The notes under the pieces are model-generated. The model was not told where the DNA came from, did not search any database, and saw only the letters and a program-made list of their open reading frames with translations. Made by a program: the position numbers and the translations under genes. 64,000 bases of DNA, from positions 2,170,001 to 2,234,000 of the forward strand of contig OZ244557.1 of NCBI GenBank assembly GCA_965217625.1. Reading direction: 5' to 3'. Positions 8,521-18,959 of the stretch are shown here, piece after piece. Each line of letters starts with the position of its first letter. Within the stretch, counting starts at the first letter, position 1. This DNA comes from TK10-74A sp965217625. GTDB taxonomy: Bacteria > Chloroflexota > Dehalococcoidia > Bin125.

Positions 8521-10079
8521 GCGACTCCGCCGACCTCCCGCCCGGCCGCGATGGGCCCGCCAGCGATGGGCCCAGCAGCGCCCCGCGGCGCGTCCGGCGC
8601 TGGCCGCCGCGCGTGCCGGGGCTGGGCCGGGCGCTGGGATCGGTCTCCTCGCACGACACGGCCCACGCCGGTCGCGCCGTGCGCAGCATCGCGCCGCCGC
8701 CGATGGCGGCCGCCCCGCAGACGGCCGACCTGCCGGAGGCGGAGTCGGAGTCGCCGCGGCCGTCGCGGCCCGGCGAGCCGGCCGTCTCGATCTTCCGCAA
8801 CCGCGACTTCCTGCTGCTGTGGTCGGCGCAGGGCCTCTCGCTGGTGACCAACACGGCGCTGCAATTCGTCTTGCTGATCCTGATCGTGGAGCGCACCGGC
8901 AGCAGCATCGCCGGGTCGGGGCTGATCATCTTTCTGGCCGCCCCGCCGGTGCTCTTCGGCCCCATCTCGGGCGTCATCGTCGACCGCATTGACAAACGCA
9001 CGGTGCTGATCGCGACCAACGTCGTGCGCGCCGGCGCCACGGCCATGCTGCTCCTCGCCGATGCCTCGCTCGCGTCGATCTACGCGGTCGCCTTCGTCAG
9101 CGCCACGATGGGGCAGTTCAACCTGCCCGCGGCCAGCGCGGCGCTGCCGGCCTTCATCCCCCGCCCCCAGTTCCTCACCGCCAACTCGGTCTTCCAGCTC
9201 ACGACGGCGGTCGGCCAGCTCGCGGGGATGGTCATCGTCGCGCCCGTGATGCTGAAGGCCCTGGGCTTCGACTGGTCGTACATCGTGGGCGCGATCCTGA
9301 TCCTGGCCACGGCGCCCCTGCTGGCCCGGCTGCCTGCCCTGCCCCCCGAGGCCTCCCAGCAGGGCGACGCCTGGCGGCAACGCGTGCGCGCCGTGCCCCG
9401 CGACCTGCGCGATACCTGGCTGGTCGTGCGCCGCGACCGGCTCACGCAGCTGGCCATGTTGCAGCTCTCCGCGGGCGGCATGCTGCTGTTCATGTTCGCG
9501 CTGCTGGTGCCGCGCTTCGTGACCGACGTGCTGGGGCGGCCGGCGGAGGACTCGGTGTTCGTGTTCTGGCCGGTGGGCGTGGGGGCGCTGCTGGCCCTGC
9601 GGGCGCTGCCCGCGCTGGGCCGTCGCTTCACGCCCACCGGCATCGTGACCACGGCGCTGTTCGGGCTGACCGTCTCGATCGGCGCCTTCGCCGCGATCCA
9701 CTTCCTCGTCAACGCGCTCCAGGGCACGCTGTTCGGCTTGGACCGCGTCGAGGGCGACGTGCTCTTCATCGGCGTCACGCTGGTGCTCGCCTTCCCGATG
9801 GGCGTCACCTACGCGATGGTCAACGCCCCCGCCCAGACGGTGCTGCACGAGCGCACCCCGGCCGGCATTCGCGGCCGGGTCTTCGCGTCGCAGTTGATGT
9901 TCGCCAACGGCGCATCCATGGTCGCGCTGCTCGTCGTCGGCGGCATCGCGGACGCCGCGGGCGTGGAGTCGGCGCTGTTCGCGGTCGCCGTGCTCACCCT
10001 GCTGGCGGCGTCGGCCAGCGTTCACATCCGGCGGCAGGTAAGCCGCACCGGCGACGTCCCGCCGCCGCCCGGGGACTGA
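8517..10079 (+). CDS. MFS transporter (MFS_3/EntS-like exporter)
   Basis: 520 residues. The N-terminal ~90 residues are polar, Pro/Arg-rich and probably cytoplasmic. The membrane domain begins at IFRNRDFLLLWSAQGLS and contains about 12 hydrophobic segments. The conserved loop between TM2 and TM3 reads GPISGVIVDRIDKRT, the MFS motif A variant of the macrolide/siderophore exporter group. The TM4-TM5 region (MGQFNLPAASAALPAF) fits the same group. It probably exports a small molecule by proton antiport; the substrate is unknown. The extended N-terminus is unusual for this family. Confidence 0.85.
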   Translation: MSDSADLPPGRDGPASDGPSSAPRRVRRWPPRVPGLGRALGSVSSHDTAHAGRAVRSIAPPPMAAAPQTADLPEAESESPRPSRPGEPAVSIFRNRDFLLLWSAQGLSLVTNTALQFVLLILIVERTGSSIAGSGLIIFLAAPPVLFGPISGVIVDRIDKRTVLIATNVVRAGATAMLLLADASLASIYAVAFVSATMGQFNLPAASAALPAFIPRPQFLTANSVFQLTTAVGQLAGMVIVAPVMLKALGFDWSYIVGAILILATAPLLARLPALPPEASQQGDAWRQRVRAVPRDLRDTWLVVRRDRLTQLAMLQLSAGGMLLFMFALLVPRFVTDVLGRPAEDSVFVFWPVGVGALLALRALPALGRRFTPTGIVTTALFGLTVSIGAFAAIHFLVNALQGTLFGLDRVEGDVLFIGVTLVLAFPMGVTYAMVNAPAQTVLHERTPAGIRGRVFASQLMFANGASMVALLVVGGIADAAGVESALFAVAVLTLLAASASVHIRRQVSRTGDVPPPPGD

Positions 10080-10191
10080 GCCGCCCCCCGGCGCCGGCGG
10101 GCGCTGGAGCCCGACGGCGGGGGGGTTGTAGGCTGCGCGGCAGCGGACCGCGCGCGGCGCGCAGTGTCGGCTTCAGCGATTGGGGGTCACG

Positions 10192-10734
10192 ATGGTCGAA
10201 GTCACGGAAGTCACGATCGAGAGCATCCGCGTTTCCCTGATGAACTACAACCGCGTCGTCGTGCTGCGCGAGCCCGAGAGCAACCGCTACCTGCCGATCT
10301 ACATCGGCGCGCCCGAGGCCGACGCCATCGCCATGCGCCTGCAGGGCGTCTCGGTGGCGCGGCCGATGACGCACGACCTGCTGGCCACCGTCCTGCAGGA
10401 GCTGGGCGGCGTCGTGCAGCGCGTGGTCGTGAGCAACCTCTCCAACGCCACCTTCTTCGCGCAGCTCTACGTGCGCGTCGACGAGCGCGAGCTGGAGATC
10501 GACGCCCGGCCCAGCGACGCGCTCGCCCTGGCCGTGCGCAGCGAGGTGCCGATCTTCGTCGCCCAGGCGGTGCTGGAGGAGGCCGGCGTGACGCTGGACG
10601 ACAGCACCGAGGCGGAGGAGGGCGAGGGCGGGCGCCAGCGCGGCCCCGCCGTCAAGCCGGAGGAACTCGAGAAGATGTCGGCCTTCACCGACTTCATCGA
10701 GAGCCTCGATCTGGACGATTTCGACCAGCGCTAG
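10192..10734 (+). CDS. Bifunctional nuclease family protein (DUF151/BFN)
   Basis: 180 residues from ATG 10192. A TTG 12 bp upstream is also possible, but the G-rich segment at 10181-10185 is the only visible ribosome-binding site and suits the ATG. The BFN core runs from VTIESIRVSL through ESNRYLPIYIGAPEADAIAM, MTHDLLATVLQELGG and ELEIDARPSDALALAVRSEVPIF, the last being the most conserved stretch. The C-terminal ~60 residues form an acidic tail found in many actinobacterial and Chloroflexota members. The plant member of the family has RNase/DNase activity; bacterial roles are unsettled. It sits about 110 bp upstream of the ATP synthase cluster. Confidence 0.85.
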   Translation: MVEVTEVTIESIRVSLMNYNRVVVLREPESNRYLPIYIGAPEADAIAMRLQGVSVARPMTHDLLATVLQELGGVVQRVVVSNLSNATFFAQLYVRVDERELEIDARPSDALALAVRSEVPIFVAQAVLEEAGVTLDDSTEAEEGEGGRQRGPAVKPEELEKMSAFTDFIESLDLDDFDQR

Positions 10735-10783
10735 CGGCGCCCGCGGGCGCCGTCGCGCGCCGCCGTCCGTGTCCTGGGCGTCG

Positions 10784-10811
10784 TTGCCCGCACCAGATGG
10801 CTTGTGATACG
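10784..10811 (+). promoter_or_regulatory. Possible promoter of the ATP synthase cluster
   Basis: TTGCCC (10784-10789), 16 bp, then GATACG (10806-10811) preceded by TGT, giving an extended -10. It is the best sigma70-like match between the BFN gene and atpZ, and lies 33 bp before the atpZ ATG. The -10 match is only moderate. Confidence 0.3.
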
Positions 10812-10843
10812 GTTCACCAGGTTTGCACGGGGGTCGGTTTCGG

Positions 10844-11065
10844 ATGAGAAACCTCCCACCAGCACTAGGCCTGATCGGGATCGGTTGGTACGTCGCAACC
10901 TGCATCGTTCTGGGGACGGTCGCCGGGCTCTGGATCGATGACGCACTGGGCGCGAAACCGGTCTGCACGCTGCTCGGCATCGGCGTGGGACTGCTCACGG
11001 CGGGGTACGGGGGCTACCGCATGTTGATCGACGTAGTCCGGCCGGCGAGGCAGCGGCGGCGCTAG
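10844..11065 (+). CDS. atpZ: AtpZ/AtpI-like small membrane protein
   Basis: 73 residues with two transmembrane helices: LIGIGWYVATCIVLGTVAGLW and VCTLLGIGVGLLTAGYGGYRML. The charged WIDDALGAKP turn between them is the AtpZ/AtpI (F0F1-ATPase subunit) signature. These proteins sit at the head of atp operons and assist c-ring assembly or Mg/Ca handling. ATG 10844 was chosen over a TTG 21 bp upstream because the protein then starts directly before the first helix. The next gene, atpB, starts 22 bp downstream. Confidence 0.8.
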   Translation: MRNLPPALGLIGIGWYVATCIVLGTVAGLWIDDALGAKPVCTLLGIGVGLLTAGYGGYRMLIDVVRPARQRRR

Positions 11066-11087
11066 CCGCCCAGCGGGGGACGACGGA

Positions 11088-12680
11088 GTGCCACAGCGGC
11101 ACCGCGGCAAACTCATCGGGCTGCTCTGCCTGGGACTGATCGTCCTGGGCTTCGTCCTGATCAAGCCGCCGACGCCGATCATCTCCATCGCGGCCGAACC
11201 CATCATCGACGGCGGCTACGCCATCACCAACACGATGATCTCCGCCTGGGTGGTGATCGTCCTGCTGGCCCTGATCGTCTTCTGGCTCTACTTCACCAAG
11301 CTGCGCGACATCGAGAAAGCGATGGTGCCCAGCGGCTTCCAGAACGTCATCGAGGGCCTGCTCGACGCCTTCTTCGGCATCGTCAAGCTGGTCGCCGGCG
11401 AGAAGAACGGCCGCCGCTTCTTCCCCGTCGTGGCCTCGATCTTCCTGATCCTGCTGTTCGCCAACTGGTTCGGCCTCTTCCCCTGGAACAACTCCTTCGG
11501 CCGCACCGTCGACCTGCGCTTCGAGTACGTCGAGCTGCTCGAGATCGACGTCCACCACAGCCTCGAAGACCTCGCACACGACGACGCGCCGGCTGAGTAC
11601 ATCTCGCTGTTCAACACGCACTTCAGCACGTACTACTTCGACCCCATCCCCTTCGAGACGGCCCACCTGGACGAGGCCGACGAGCGTATCGGCGCCATCC
11701 TGCGCGATGAACTGAGCGCGTCCGAAATCGCCGTGCGCGACGTCTTCGCGCGCGATCCCTTGCCAGAGGGCCTCAGCGTCGCCGACCTCGTGCACGGCAT
11801 CGAGGAGCGCATCGAGCACGGGCTGGAGGCGGCGGGCCTCACGGAGGAGGTCCGGCACCGCTACGAGGCGGATGACCTCGAGGCCGCCGTCGAGCACGCC
11901 ATGCTGTTCAACTTCCCGATCGCCGTCACCGACGTCGGTGAGCCCGAACTGTCGGGCTGGGTGATGGACACCGGCGGCGTCAACGTCGTGCCCGTCAAGG
12001 CCGACGACTTCACCTACGACCCGTTCCTCGAACCGGTCATCGCTGGGCTCGACGGCAGCTTCGCGAACGGCCGCGTCGCCATCGACCGCGAGCCGCCCGG
12101 CGACGGCGAGGGCGCCCTGGGGGTCAACCTCAACACGGCGCACATCGGCATCATCCTCAAGCAGGAGCAGGCGGGCGTGATCGACATCGAGGGCGGCGTG
12201 ATCGAGCGCAGCAAGGGCGTCGGCGAGATCTTCCCGCTCTTCCGCGCCATCGCGACCGACCTCAACCTGCCCCTGGCGATCGCGCTGTGGTCGTTCATCT
12301 TCGTCCAGTTGTGGGGCATCCAGAGCCTGGGGCTGCGCACCAACTTCGGCAAGTTCATCGGCATGGGCGGCGCGGCCGTGGTCAAGGGGCCCATCGGGGT
12401 CGTCGTCGGGCTGCTCGAAGTGATCTCGGAGCTGGCCCGCATCATCTCGTTCACCTTCCGACTCTTCGGCAACATCTTCGCCGGGGAGGTCGTGCTGTTC
12501 ATGGCCGCGTTCCTGGTGCCGCTGCTGGCGGCGACGGTGTTCTACGGCCTGGAGTTGTTCGTGGGCTTCATCCAAGCGTTCGTCTTTGCGATGCTCACGC
12601 TCGTTTTCGCGGTCACGGCGGTCTCCCACGGGGAGCACGGCCATGATGAAGAAGAGGCAGAGGAGACTGCCGGGCACTAG
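11088..12680 (+). CDS. atpB: ATP synthase F0 subunit a with a large inserted domain
   Basis: 530 residues, about twice the usual 230-300. The subunit a core is intact: N-terminal helix, WVVIVLLALIVFWLYF, VVASIFLILLFANWFGLFPW (TM2), then TDLNLPLAIALWSFIFVQLWG (TM3), and the essential-Arg helix ISFTFRLFGNIFAGEVVLF (Arg458 in the RLFGN motif). Between TM2 and TM3, residues ~136-382 (nt ~11493-12233) form an acidic, soluble-looking extra domain with predicted helices and no transmembrane segment. In E. coli topology the TM2-TM3 loop is on the outer face, so this domain should lie outside the membrane. GTG start with GGGGA upstream. I do not recognise the inserted domain. Confidence 0.9.
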   Translation: MPQRHRGKLIGLLCLGLIVLGFVLIKPPTPIISIAAEPIIDGGYAITNTMISAWVVIVLLALIVFWLYFTKLRDIEKAMVPSGFQNVIEGLLDAFFGIVKLVAGEKNGRRFFPVVASIFLILLFANWFGLFPWNNSFGRTVDLRFEYVELLEIDVHHSLEDLAHDDAPAEYISLFNTHFSTYYFDPIPFETAHLDEADERIGAILRDELSASEIAVRDVFARDPLPEGLSVADLVHGIEERIEHGLEAAGLTEEVRHRYEADDLEAAVEHAMLFNFPIAVTDVGEPELSGWVMDTGGVNVVPVKADDFTYDPFLEPVIAGLDGSFANGRVAIDREPPGDGEGALGVNLNTAHIGIILKQEQAGVIDIEGGVIERSKGVGEIFPLFRAIATDLNLPLAIALWSFIFVQLWGIQSLGLRTNFGKFIGMGGAAVVKGPIGVVVGLLEVISELARIISFTFRLFGNIFAGEVVLFMAAFLVPLLAATVFYGLELFVGFIQAFVFAMLTLVFAVTAVSHGEHGHDEEEAEETAGH

Positions 12681-12754
12681 CGTCGGCCGACGCACGGGCC
12701 CGGGGATGTCATAAGCAGACGGAGCGGCCGAGGGCGCCGCGGGAGGGAAACCTG

Positions 12755-13015
12755 ATGGACCTGCTACTGCAAATTGGCGACGCCGGATTTTCCGATGGAC
12801 TGAAGTTCATCGGCGCCGGCCTGGCGATCGGCTTCGGGGCGCTGGGCCCCGGAGTGGGGATCGGCTTCCTGGTGGGCAAGGCGATGGAGGCCCTGGGGCG
12901 CAACCCCGAGGCCGCCGAAGTCGTGCAGCCCAACATGATCTTGGGCATGGCCTTCGCCGAGGCGATCGGCATCTACGCCCTGGTCGTCGCGGTCATGATC
13001 GGCTTCGTCTTCTAG
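12755..13015 (+). CDS. atpE: ATP synthase F0 subunit c
   Basis: 86 residues forming the two-helix hairpin of the proton-translocating c-ring. Helix 1 holds the glycine-rich GALGPGVGIG; the polar loop is GRNPEAA (residues 48-54); helix 2 carries the ion-binding Glu69 in AFAEAIGIYAL. The residue after the Glu is Ala, not the Ser/Thr used to ligate sodium in known Na-dependent rings, so proton coupling is the likely mode (inference). An in-frame ATG follows GGGAGG by a short spacer. Confidence 0.96.
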   Translation: MDLLLQIGDAGFSDGLKFIGAGLAIGFGALGPGVGIGFLVGKAMEALGRNPEAAEVVQPNMILGMAFAEAIGIYALVVAVMIGFVF

Positions 13016-13132
13016 CGAACGGACACAGCCGGGCGGCCGCATGGCCGCCCGCCCTCCGTTCGCCCGGCGGCGCGGCCACGCGTGTGGTGCGGCGCCGTCG
13101 CGACGACGGTCGTAGAAAGGTGAGGGGTCGCC

Positions 13133-13636
13133 GTGGATGGTCTCGGCATCAACCTCCCGAGCCTGATCACTCAGTTCATCAACTTCGGCATCCTGCTGGC
13201 GTTGTTGTGGCTCTTCCTGCACAAGCCGCTGGCGCGCGTCCTCGACGAGCGCCGCCGCCGCATCGAGGAGGGCCTGCAGGCCTCCCAGACGGCGCAGGCC
13301 GAGGCGGAAGAGGCCAAGGTCCAGGCCGAGGCCCAGATTCAGGCCGGCCGCGAGCAGGGCCAGGAACTCGTCGCGCAGGCGCAGGCGATCGGGCAGCGCA
13401 TCGAAGCCGATGCGCGCGCGGCCGCCGGCGCCGAGAGCGAGACGATGCTGGAACGGGCCCGGCAGGAGATCCAGCGCGAGCGGGATCTCGCCATCGCGCA
13501 GCTGCGCACGGAGTTCTCCGACCTCACGATCCGCGCCGCGGAGCGCGTGATCGGGCAGTCGCTGGACGCCGAGTCGCATGAGCGCCTGATCGACGAAGTC
13601 CTCACGGATTCCTCGATCGGCGGCCGGCAGAATTAG
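13133..13636 (+). CDS. atpF: ATP synthase F0 subunit b
   Basis: 167 residues. One N-terminal membrane helix (LITQFINFGILLALLWLFLH) is followed by the conserved KPLARVLDERRRRIEEGL and a long charged, heptad-like helix to residue ~140. This is the peripheral stalk that holds delta and alpha against rotation. GTG start with an AGGTGAGGGG ribosome-binding site. The stop lies 21 bp before atpH. Confidence 0.93.
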   Translation: MDGLGINLPSLITQFINFGILLALLWLFLHKPLARVLDERRRRIEEGLQASQTAQAEAEEAKVQAEAQIQAGREQGQELVAQAQAIGQRIEADARAAAGAESETMLERARQEIQRERDLAIAQLRTEFSDLTIRAAERVIGQSLDAESHERLIDEVLTDSSIGGRQN

Positions 13637-13657
13637 TTGTAGGACGGGGGCCGCGCG

Positions 13658-14203
13658 ATGCCGGGATCCGAAGTCGCCGCCAAGCGCTACGCCCAGGCCG
13701 CGTTCGCCATCGCGACCGCGGACGACAGCGTCGACGCCTGGCAGACGGCGCTCGACGGCCTCGCCGCCCTGACCGCGGACCCCACCGTGGGCCGGTACCT
13801 ACAGACGACCAAGGTGGAGGAGGCGACCAAGTTCGCCACCCTCGACCGGGCGCTGGCCGGCGTCGATCCGAAGGCGCGCAGCTTGGCGAAGCTGCTCGTG
13901 CGCAAGCGCCGCACGGCGCTGGCGGGCGACATCGCGCGGGTGTTCGGCGGTCTGGTCAACGTCGCGCGCGGCCGGGCCAGCGCCCGGGTGACCACCGCGC
14001 GGGCCCTGACCGACGACGGCCGGGCGTCGCTCGTGCGCAGCGTGCGCGCCAGCACCGGCGCCAGCGACGTCGATCTGGACGAGCAGGTGGATCGGGACAT
14101 TCTGGGCGGCGCAATCGTCCAGATCGGGGACCACATCATCGACGGCAGCGTGCGCACGCGCCTGCGTGGCTTGCGCCGCAGTATCTCCGGCAGCATCGGC
14201 TAG
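13658..14203 (+). CDS. atpH: ATP synthase F1 subunit delta
   Basis: 181 residues. The N-terminal helical domain begins AAKRYAQAAFAIA, the family signature. The C-terminal part contains VDLDEQVDRDILGGAIVQIGDHIIDGSVRTRL, matching the conserved D-x-LIGG-x-x-x-x-G-D-x-x-D-G-S pattern of OSCP/delta. It links subunit b to the top of alpha3beta3. Divergence between delta subunits is usual, and length is normal. Confidence 0.93.
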   Translation: MPGSEVAAKRYAQAAFAIATADDSVDAWQTALDGLAALTADPTVGRYLQTTKVEEATKFATLDRALAGVDPKARSLAKLLVRKRRTALAGDIARVFGGLVNVARGRASARVTTARALTDDGRASLVRSVRASTGASDVDLDEQVDRDILGGAIVQIGDHIIDGSVRTRLRGLRRSISGSIG

Positions 14204-14263
14204 CCAGCCGACGGACAACCGGCCGGGGGACAGCCGGTCCCACAAGAAAGCGAGGAGTACAGC

Positions 14264-15793
<1,530 letters not shown>

Positions 15794-15833
15794 GAGCGGC
15801 CGGCTGCGGAGAGATCGCTAGAGAAGGGCTGCA

Positions 15834-16715
15834 ATGCCGAGCACGCGGGAGATTCGCCGGCGCATCCGCTCCGTCGAGAACACGGCGAAGATCACCAACG
15901 CCGTGCAACTCGTCGCGGCGTCGAAGATGCGCCGCGCGCAGTTGCGCGCGGAGGCGGCGCGCCCCTACGCCGAGAGCATGCGCGGCCTGCTGGCCAACCT
16001 GGCCACGGCCGGCGGCGACGGCGAGGACACCGGCCCGCTGCATCCGCTGCTGGAGCGTCGCGAGGTGCGCGAGAGCGCGATCATCCTGATCACGCCCGAC
16101 CGCGGCCTCGCGGGCGGCCTGATCTCGAACCTGCAGCGCCACGCCGGCTCACTGGTGCTCAGCCCCGAGCAGGCCGGCGGCGTCTCCATGATCCCCGTCG
16201 GCCGCAAGGGGCTCGACTACTTCGCCCGCTTCGACGTGCCCTTCCGGGGCGAGTTCCAGCGGCTCGGCGACTACCCCAGCCTCGACGACACGCGCCCCAT
16301 CTCGCAGATCGCCATGGACGACTACATGAGCGGCGCCGTGGACCAGGTTTCGCTCGTCTTCGCGTCGTTCGTGAGCACGGTGCAGCAGCGCCCCACGACC
16401 GTGCCGCTGCTGCCGGTCGAGGCGCCGGCCTCCGACACCGGCGACGCCGCGTCGGAGGTGGAGTACATCTTCGAGCCCAGCCCGCAGGCGGTGCTCGACG
16501 AGCTGCTGCCCCGCTACGTCGAGATGCAGGTCTACCAGGCCGTCCTGGAGTCGGCGGCCAGCGAGCAGTCGGCCCGCATGGTCGCGATGCGCAACGCGAC
16601 CGACGCCGCCAACGAGATGGTGGGCGACCTGACCTTGCAGTACAACAAGGCGCGCCAGGAACAGATCACGTCCGAGTTGCTCGACATCGTCGGCGGTGTC
16701 GAGGCGATGGCCTAA
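15834..16715 (+). CDS. atpG: ATP synthase F1 subunit gamma
   Basis: 293 residues. Rotor shaft: N-terminal coil TREIRRRIRSVENTAKITNAVQLVAASKMRRA is the family signature, the middle carries LITPDRGLAGGL, and the C-terminal coil MRNATDAANEMVGDLTLQYNKARQ closes the antiparallel pair. Ends 6 bp before a HAD-hydrolase ATG, which separates it from atpD. Confidence 0.97.
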   Translation: MPSTREIRRRIRSVENTAKITNAVQLVAASKMRRAQLRAEAARPYAESMRGLLANLATAGGDGEDTGPLHPLLERREVRESAIILITPDRGLAGGLISNLQRHAGSLVLSPEQAGGVSMIPVGRKGLDYFARFDVPFRGEFQRLGDYPSLDDTRPISQIAMDDYMSGAVDQVSLVFASFVSTVQQRPTTVPLLPVEAPASDTGDAASEVEYIFEPSPQAVLDELLPRYVEMQVYQAVLESAASEQSARMVAMRNATDAANEMVGDLTLQYNKARQEQITSELLDIVGGVEAMA

Positions 16716-16721
16716 CCCGCG

Positions 16722-17426
16722 ATGCCCTCCCTCCCGTCCCGCCCCCTGCCGTCCAGCGGCGCCGTGATCTTCGACATGGACGGCGTCCTCGTCGACGGCG
16801 AGCCGCTGCACTTCGCCGCCGCCCGCGACGTGCTGGCCGGCTTCGGCGCCGAGCTGACCTGGGAGACCTACACGGACTGGATTGGCGAGACGTTCGACAC
16901 CATCTGGCCCGACATGCAGCGCCGCTTCGCCCTGCCGGTGGACCGCCGGGAGTACGAGCGCGCCTTCGGGCCGCGCGTGCAGGAGCAGTACGAGCGGCAC
17001 GCCGTCGCGATGCCGGGCGCGCGCGACCTGCTCGCCCGCCTGCACGCCGCCGGCGTGCCCCTGGGCCTGGCATCCTCGACCAAGCGGCCCCGCGTCGACG
17101 CCGCGCTGGCGCGCCTCGACCTCGCACGCTTCCTGCCCGTCACCGTCTCCGGCGACGAGGTCGCGCGCGGCAAGCCGGACCCCGAGATCTACCTGGCCGC
17201 CGCTGGCCGCCTGGGCGTGGCGCCCGAGCGCTGCCTGGTCCTGGAGGACTCGCCGGCGGGCGTCGCATCGGCGCGCGCGGCGGGGATGCGCGTCATCGGC
17301 GTCTGCATCAACGGCGGCAGCGGGCGGCCCCTGGAGGGCGCGGAGCGTATCATCGAGGCGCTGTCGGACTTCGACCTCGGCTGGGTCGGCGCGGCGCCAC
17401 GCGAGGAGGCGCGCAGTGGCGCCTAA
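16722..17426 (+). CDS. HAD-superfamily phosphatase (beta-phosphoglucomutase-like) inside the atp cluster
   Basis: 234 residues. HAD motif I is VIFDMDGVLVDGEP (Asp nucleophile and Asp+2), motif II LGLASST, motif III the Lys in GKPDPEIY, and motif IV CLVLEDSPAGVASARAAG. A four-helix cap between motifs I and II makes it a subclass IA member. These enzymes dephosphorylate small sugars or nucleotides, or isomerise hexose phosphates; the substrate is unknown. It starts 6 bp after atpG and ends about 90 bp before atpD, so it is probably co-transcribed with the ATP synthase although it is not a normal atp gene. Confidence 0.88.
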   Translation: MPSLPSRPLPSSGAVIFDMDGVLVDGEPLHFAAARDVLAGFGAELTWETYTDWIGETFDTIWPDMQRRFALPVDRREYERAFGPRVQEQYERHAVAMPGARDLLARLHAAGVPLGLASSTKRPRVDAALARLDLARFLPVTVSGDEVARGKPDPEIYLAAAGRLGVAPERCLVLEDSPAGVASARAAGMRVIGVCINGGSGRPLEGAERIIEALSDFDLGWVGAAPREEARSGA

Positions 17427-17516
17427 TTCATTGTCTCGTTCACACACCCATTCAGATGAGGCCCGTTCAGACGGAACCAAGTCACCGGGCCCGCGCGCCC
17501 GCGAGAGGAGTACGTG

Positions 17517-18929
17517 ATGGCTGCAACAGGACGTGTCGTACAGGTCATCGGCACGGTGGTCGACGTCGAGTTCCCGCCCAACGCGCTGCCGGCGCTGTTC
17601 GACGCCGTGACGATCACCATGGGCAACGGCGCCGAGGTCGTCACCGAGGTCCAGCAGCATCTCGGCAACAACCGCACCCGCTGCCTGGCGATGGACGCCA
17701 CCGAGGGCATGAAGCGCGGCGACGCGGCCGAGGACACCGGCCAGCCCATCGCCGTGCCGGTCGGCGAGGTCGCGCTGGGCCGCATCTTCAACGTGCTCGG
17801 CCAGCCGCTCGACGACATCGGCCCGATCGATCCCGGCGCGCTGCGCTGGCCCATCCATCGCAAGCCCCCCAGCTACGAGGAGCAGGTCTCGGAGACGCAG
17901 ATCTTCGAGACGGGCATGAAGGTCGTCGACCTCATCGCCCCCTTCACGCGCGGCGGCAAGATCGGCGCCTACGGCGGCGCCGGCGTCGGCAAGACCGTCG
18001 TCATTCAGGAGTTGATCCGCAACATCGGGACGGAGCACGGGGGCTTCTCGGTCTTCACCGGCGTCGGCGAGCGCTCGCGCGAGGGCAACGACCTCTGGAC
18101 CGAGATGAAGGAGTCGGGCGTGCTGGCGAAGACGGCGCTCGTCTTCGGCCAGATGAACGAGCCGCCGGGGGTGCGGCTGCGCGTCGGCCTGACCGGCCTG
18201 ACCATGGCGGAGTACTTCCGCGACGAGGAGGGCCAGGACGTCCTGCTCTTCATCGACAACATCTACCGCTACACCCTGGCCGGGCAGGAGGTCTCGGCGC
18301 TGCTCGGTCGTATGCCGTCGGCGGTGGGCTATCAGCCCACGCTGGGCACCGAGATGGGCGAGCTCGAGGAGCGCATCACCACGACGCCCAAGGGCTCGAT
18401 CACGTCGTTCCAGGCCATCTACGTCCCGGCCGACGACTACACCGACCCCGGCGTCGCGACCACCTTCGGCCACCTCGACGCGGTCATCGCGCTGGAGCGC
18501 TCCATCGCCTCGCAGGGCTTCTACCCCGCCGTCGACCCGCTGACCAGCTTCAGCCGGGCGCTGGACCCGGCGATCGTCGGCGACGAGCACTATCAGGTGG
18601 CGCGGGGCGTGCAGCAGGTGCTGCAGCGCTACCGCGACCTGCAGGACATCATCGCCATCCTCGGCGTCGATGAGCTGTCCGAGGAGGACAAGCTCGCCGT
18701 CGCGCGGGCGCGCAAGATTCAGCGCTTCCTCACGCAGCCCATGTTCGTCGCCGAGCAGTTCACGGGGCTGGCCGGCCAGTACGTCTCGACGCGCGACACC
18801 GTGCGCGGCTTCGGGGAGATCCTGGAGGGCAAGCACGACGACCTGCCCGAGCAGGCCTTCTACAACGTGGGCACGATTGAGATGGCGGTCGAAAAGGCCG
18901 AGTCGATGCGGGCCGGGTCGGCCGCATAG
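17517..18929 (+). CDS. atpD: ATP synthase F1 subunit beta (catalytic)
   Basis: 470 residues from ATG 17517. A GTG directly in front is in frame, but GAGAGGAG at 17502-17509 is better spaced for the ATG. Walker A is GGAGVGKT (153-160), followed by GVGERSREGNDLW with the catalytic Glu, LLFIDNIYRYT (Walker B), and the ALGRMPSAVGYQPTL-like region. The C-terminal lever motif reads DELSEEDKLAV, matching the DELSEEDK variant of the usual DELSEED catch loop. Confidence 0.98.
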   Translation: MAATGRVVQVIGTVVDVEFPPNALPALFDAVTITMGNGAEVVTEVQQHLGNNRTRCLAMDATEGMKRGDAAEDTGQPIAVPVGEVALGRIFNVLGQPLDDIGPIDPGALRWPIHRKPPSYEEQVSETQIFETGMKVVDLIAPFTRGGKIGAYGGAGVGKTVVIQELIRNIGTEHGGFSVFTGVGERSREGNDLWTEMKESGVLAKTALVFGQMNEPPGVRLRVGLTGLTMAEYFRDEEGQDVLLFIDNIYRYTLAGQEVSALLGRMPSAVGYQPTLGTEMGELEERITTTPKGSITSFQAIYVPADDYTDPGVATTFGHLDAVIALERSIASQGFYPAVDPLTSFSRALDPAIVGDEHYQVARGVQQVLQRYRDLQDIIAILGVDELSEEDKLAVARARKIQRFLTQPMFVAEQFTGLAGQYVSTRDTVRGFGEILEGKHDDLPEQAFYNVGTIEMAVEKAESMRAGSAA

Positions 18930-18959
18930 GCGGCGCCGGGTACGCGAAAGGGCGCCGAG

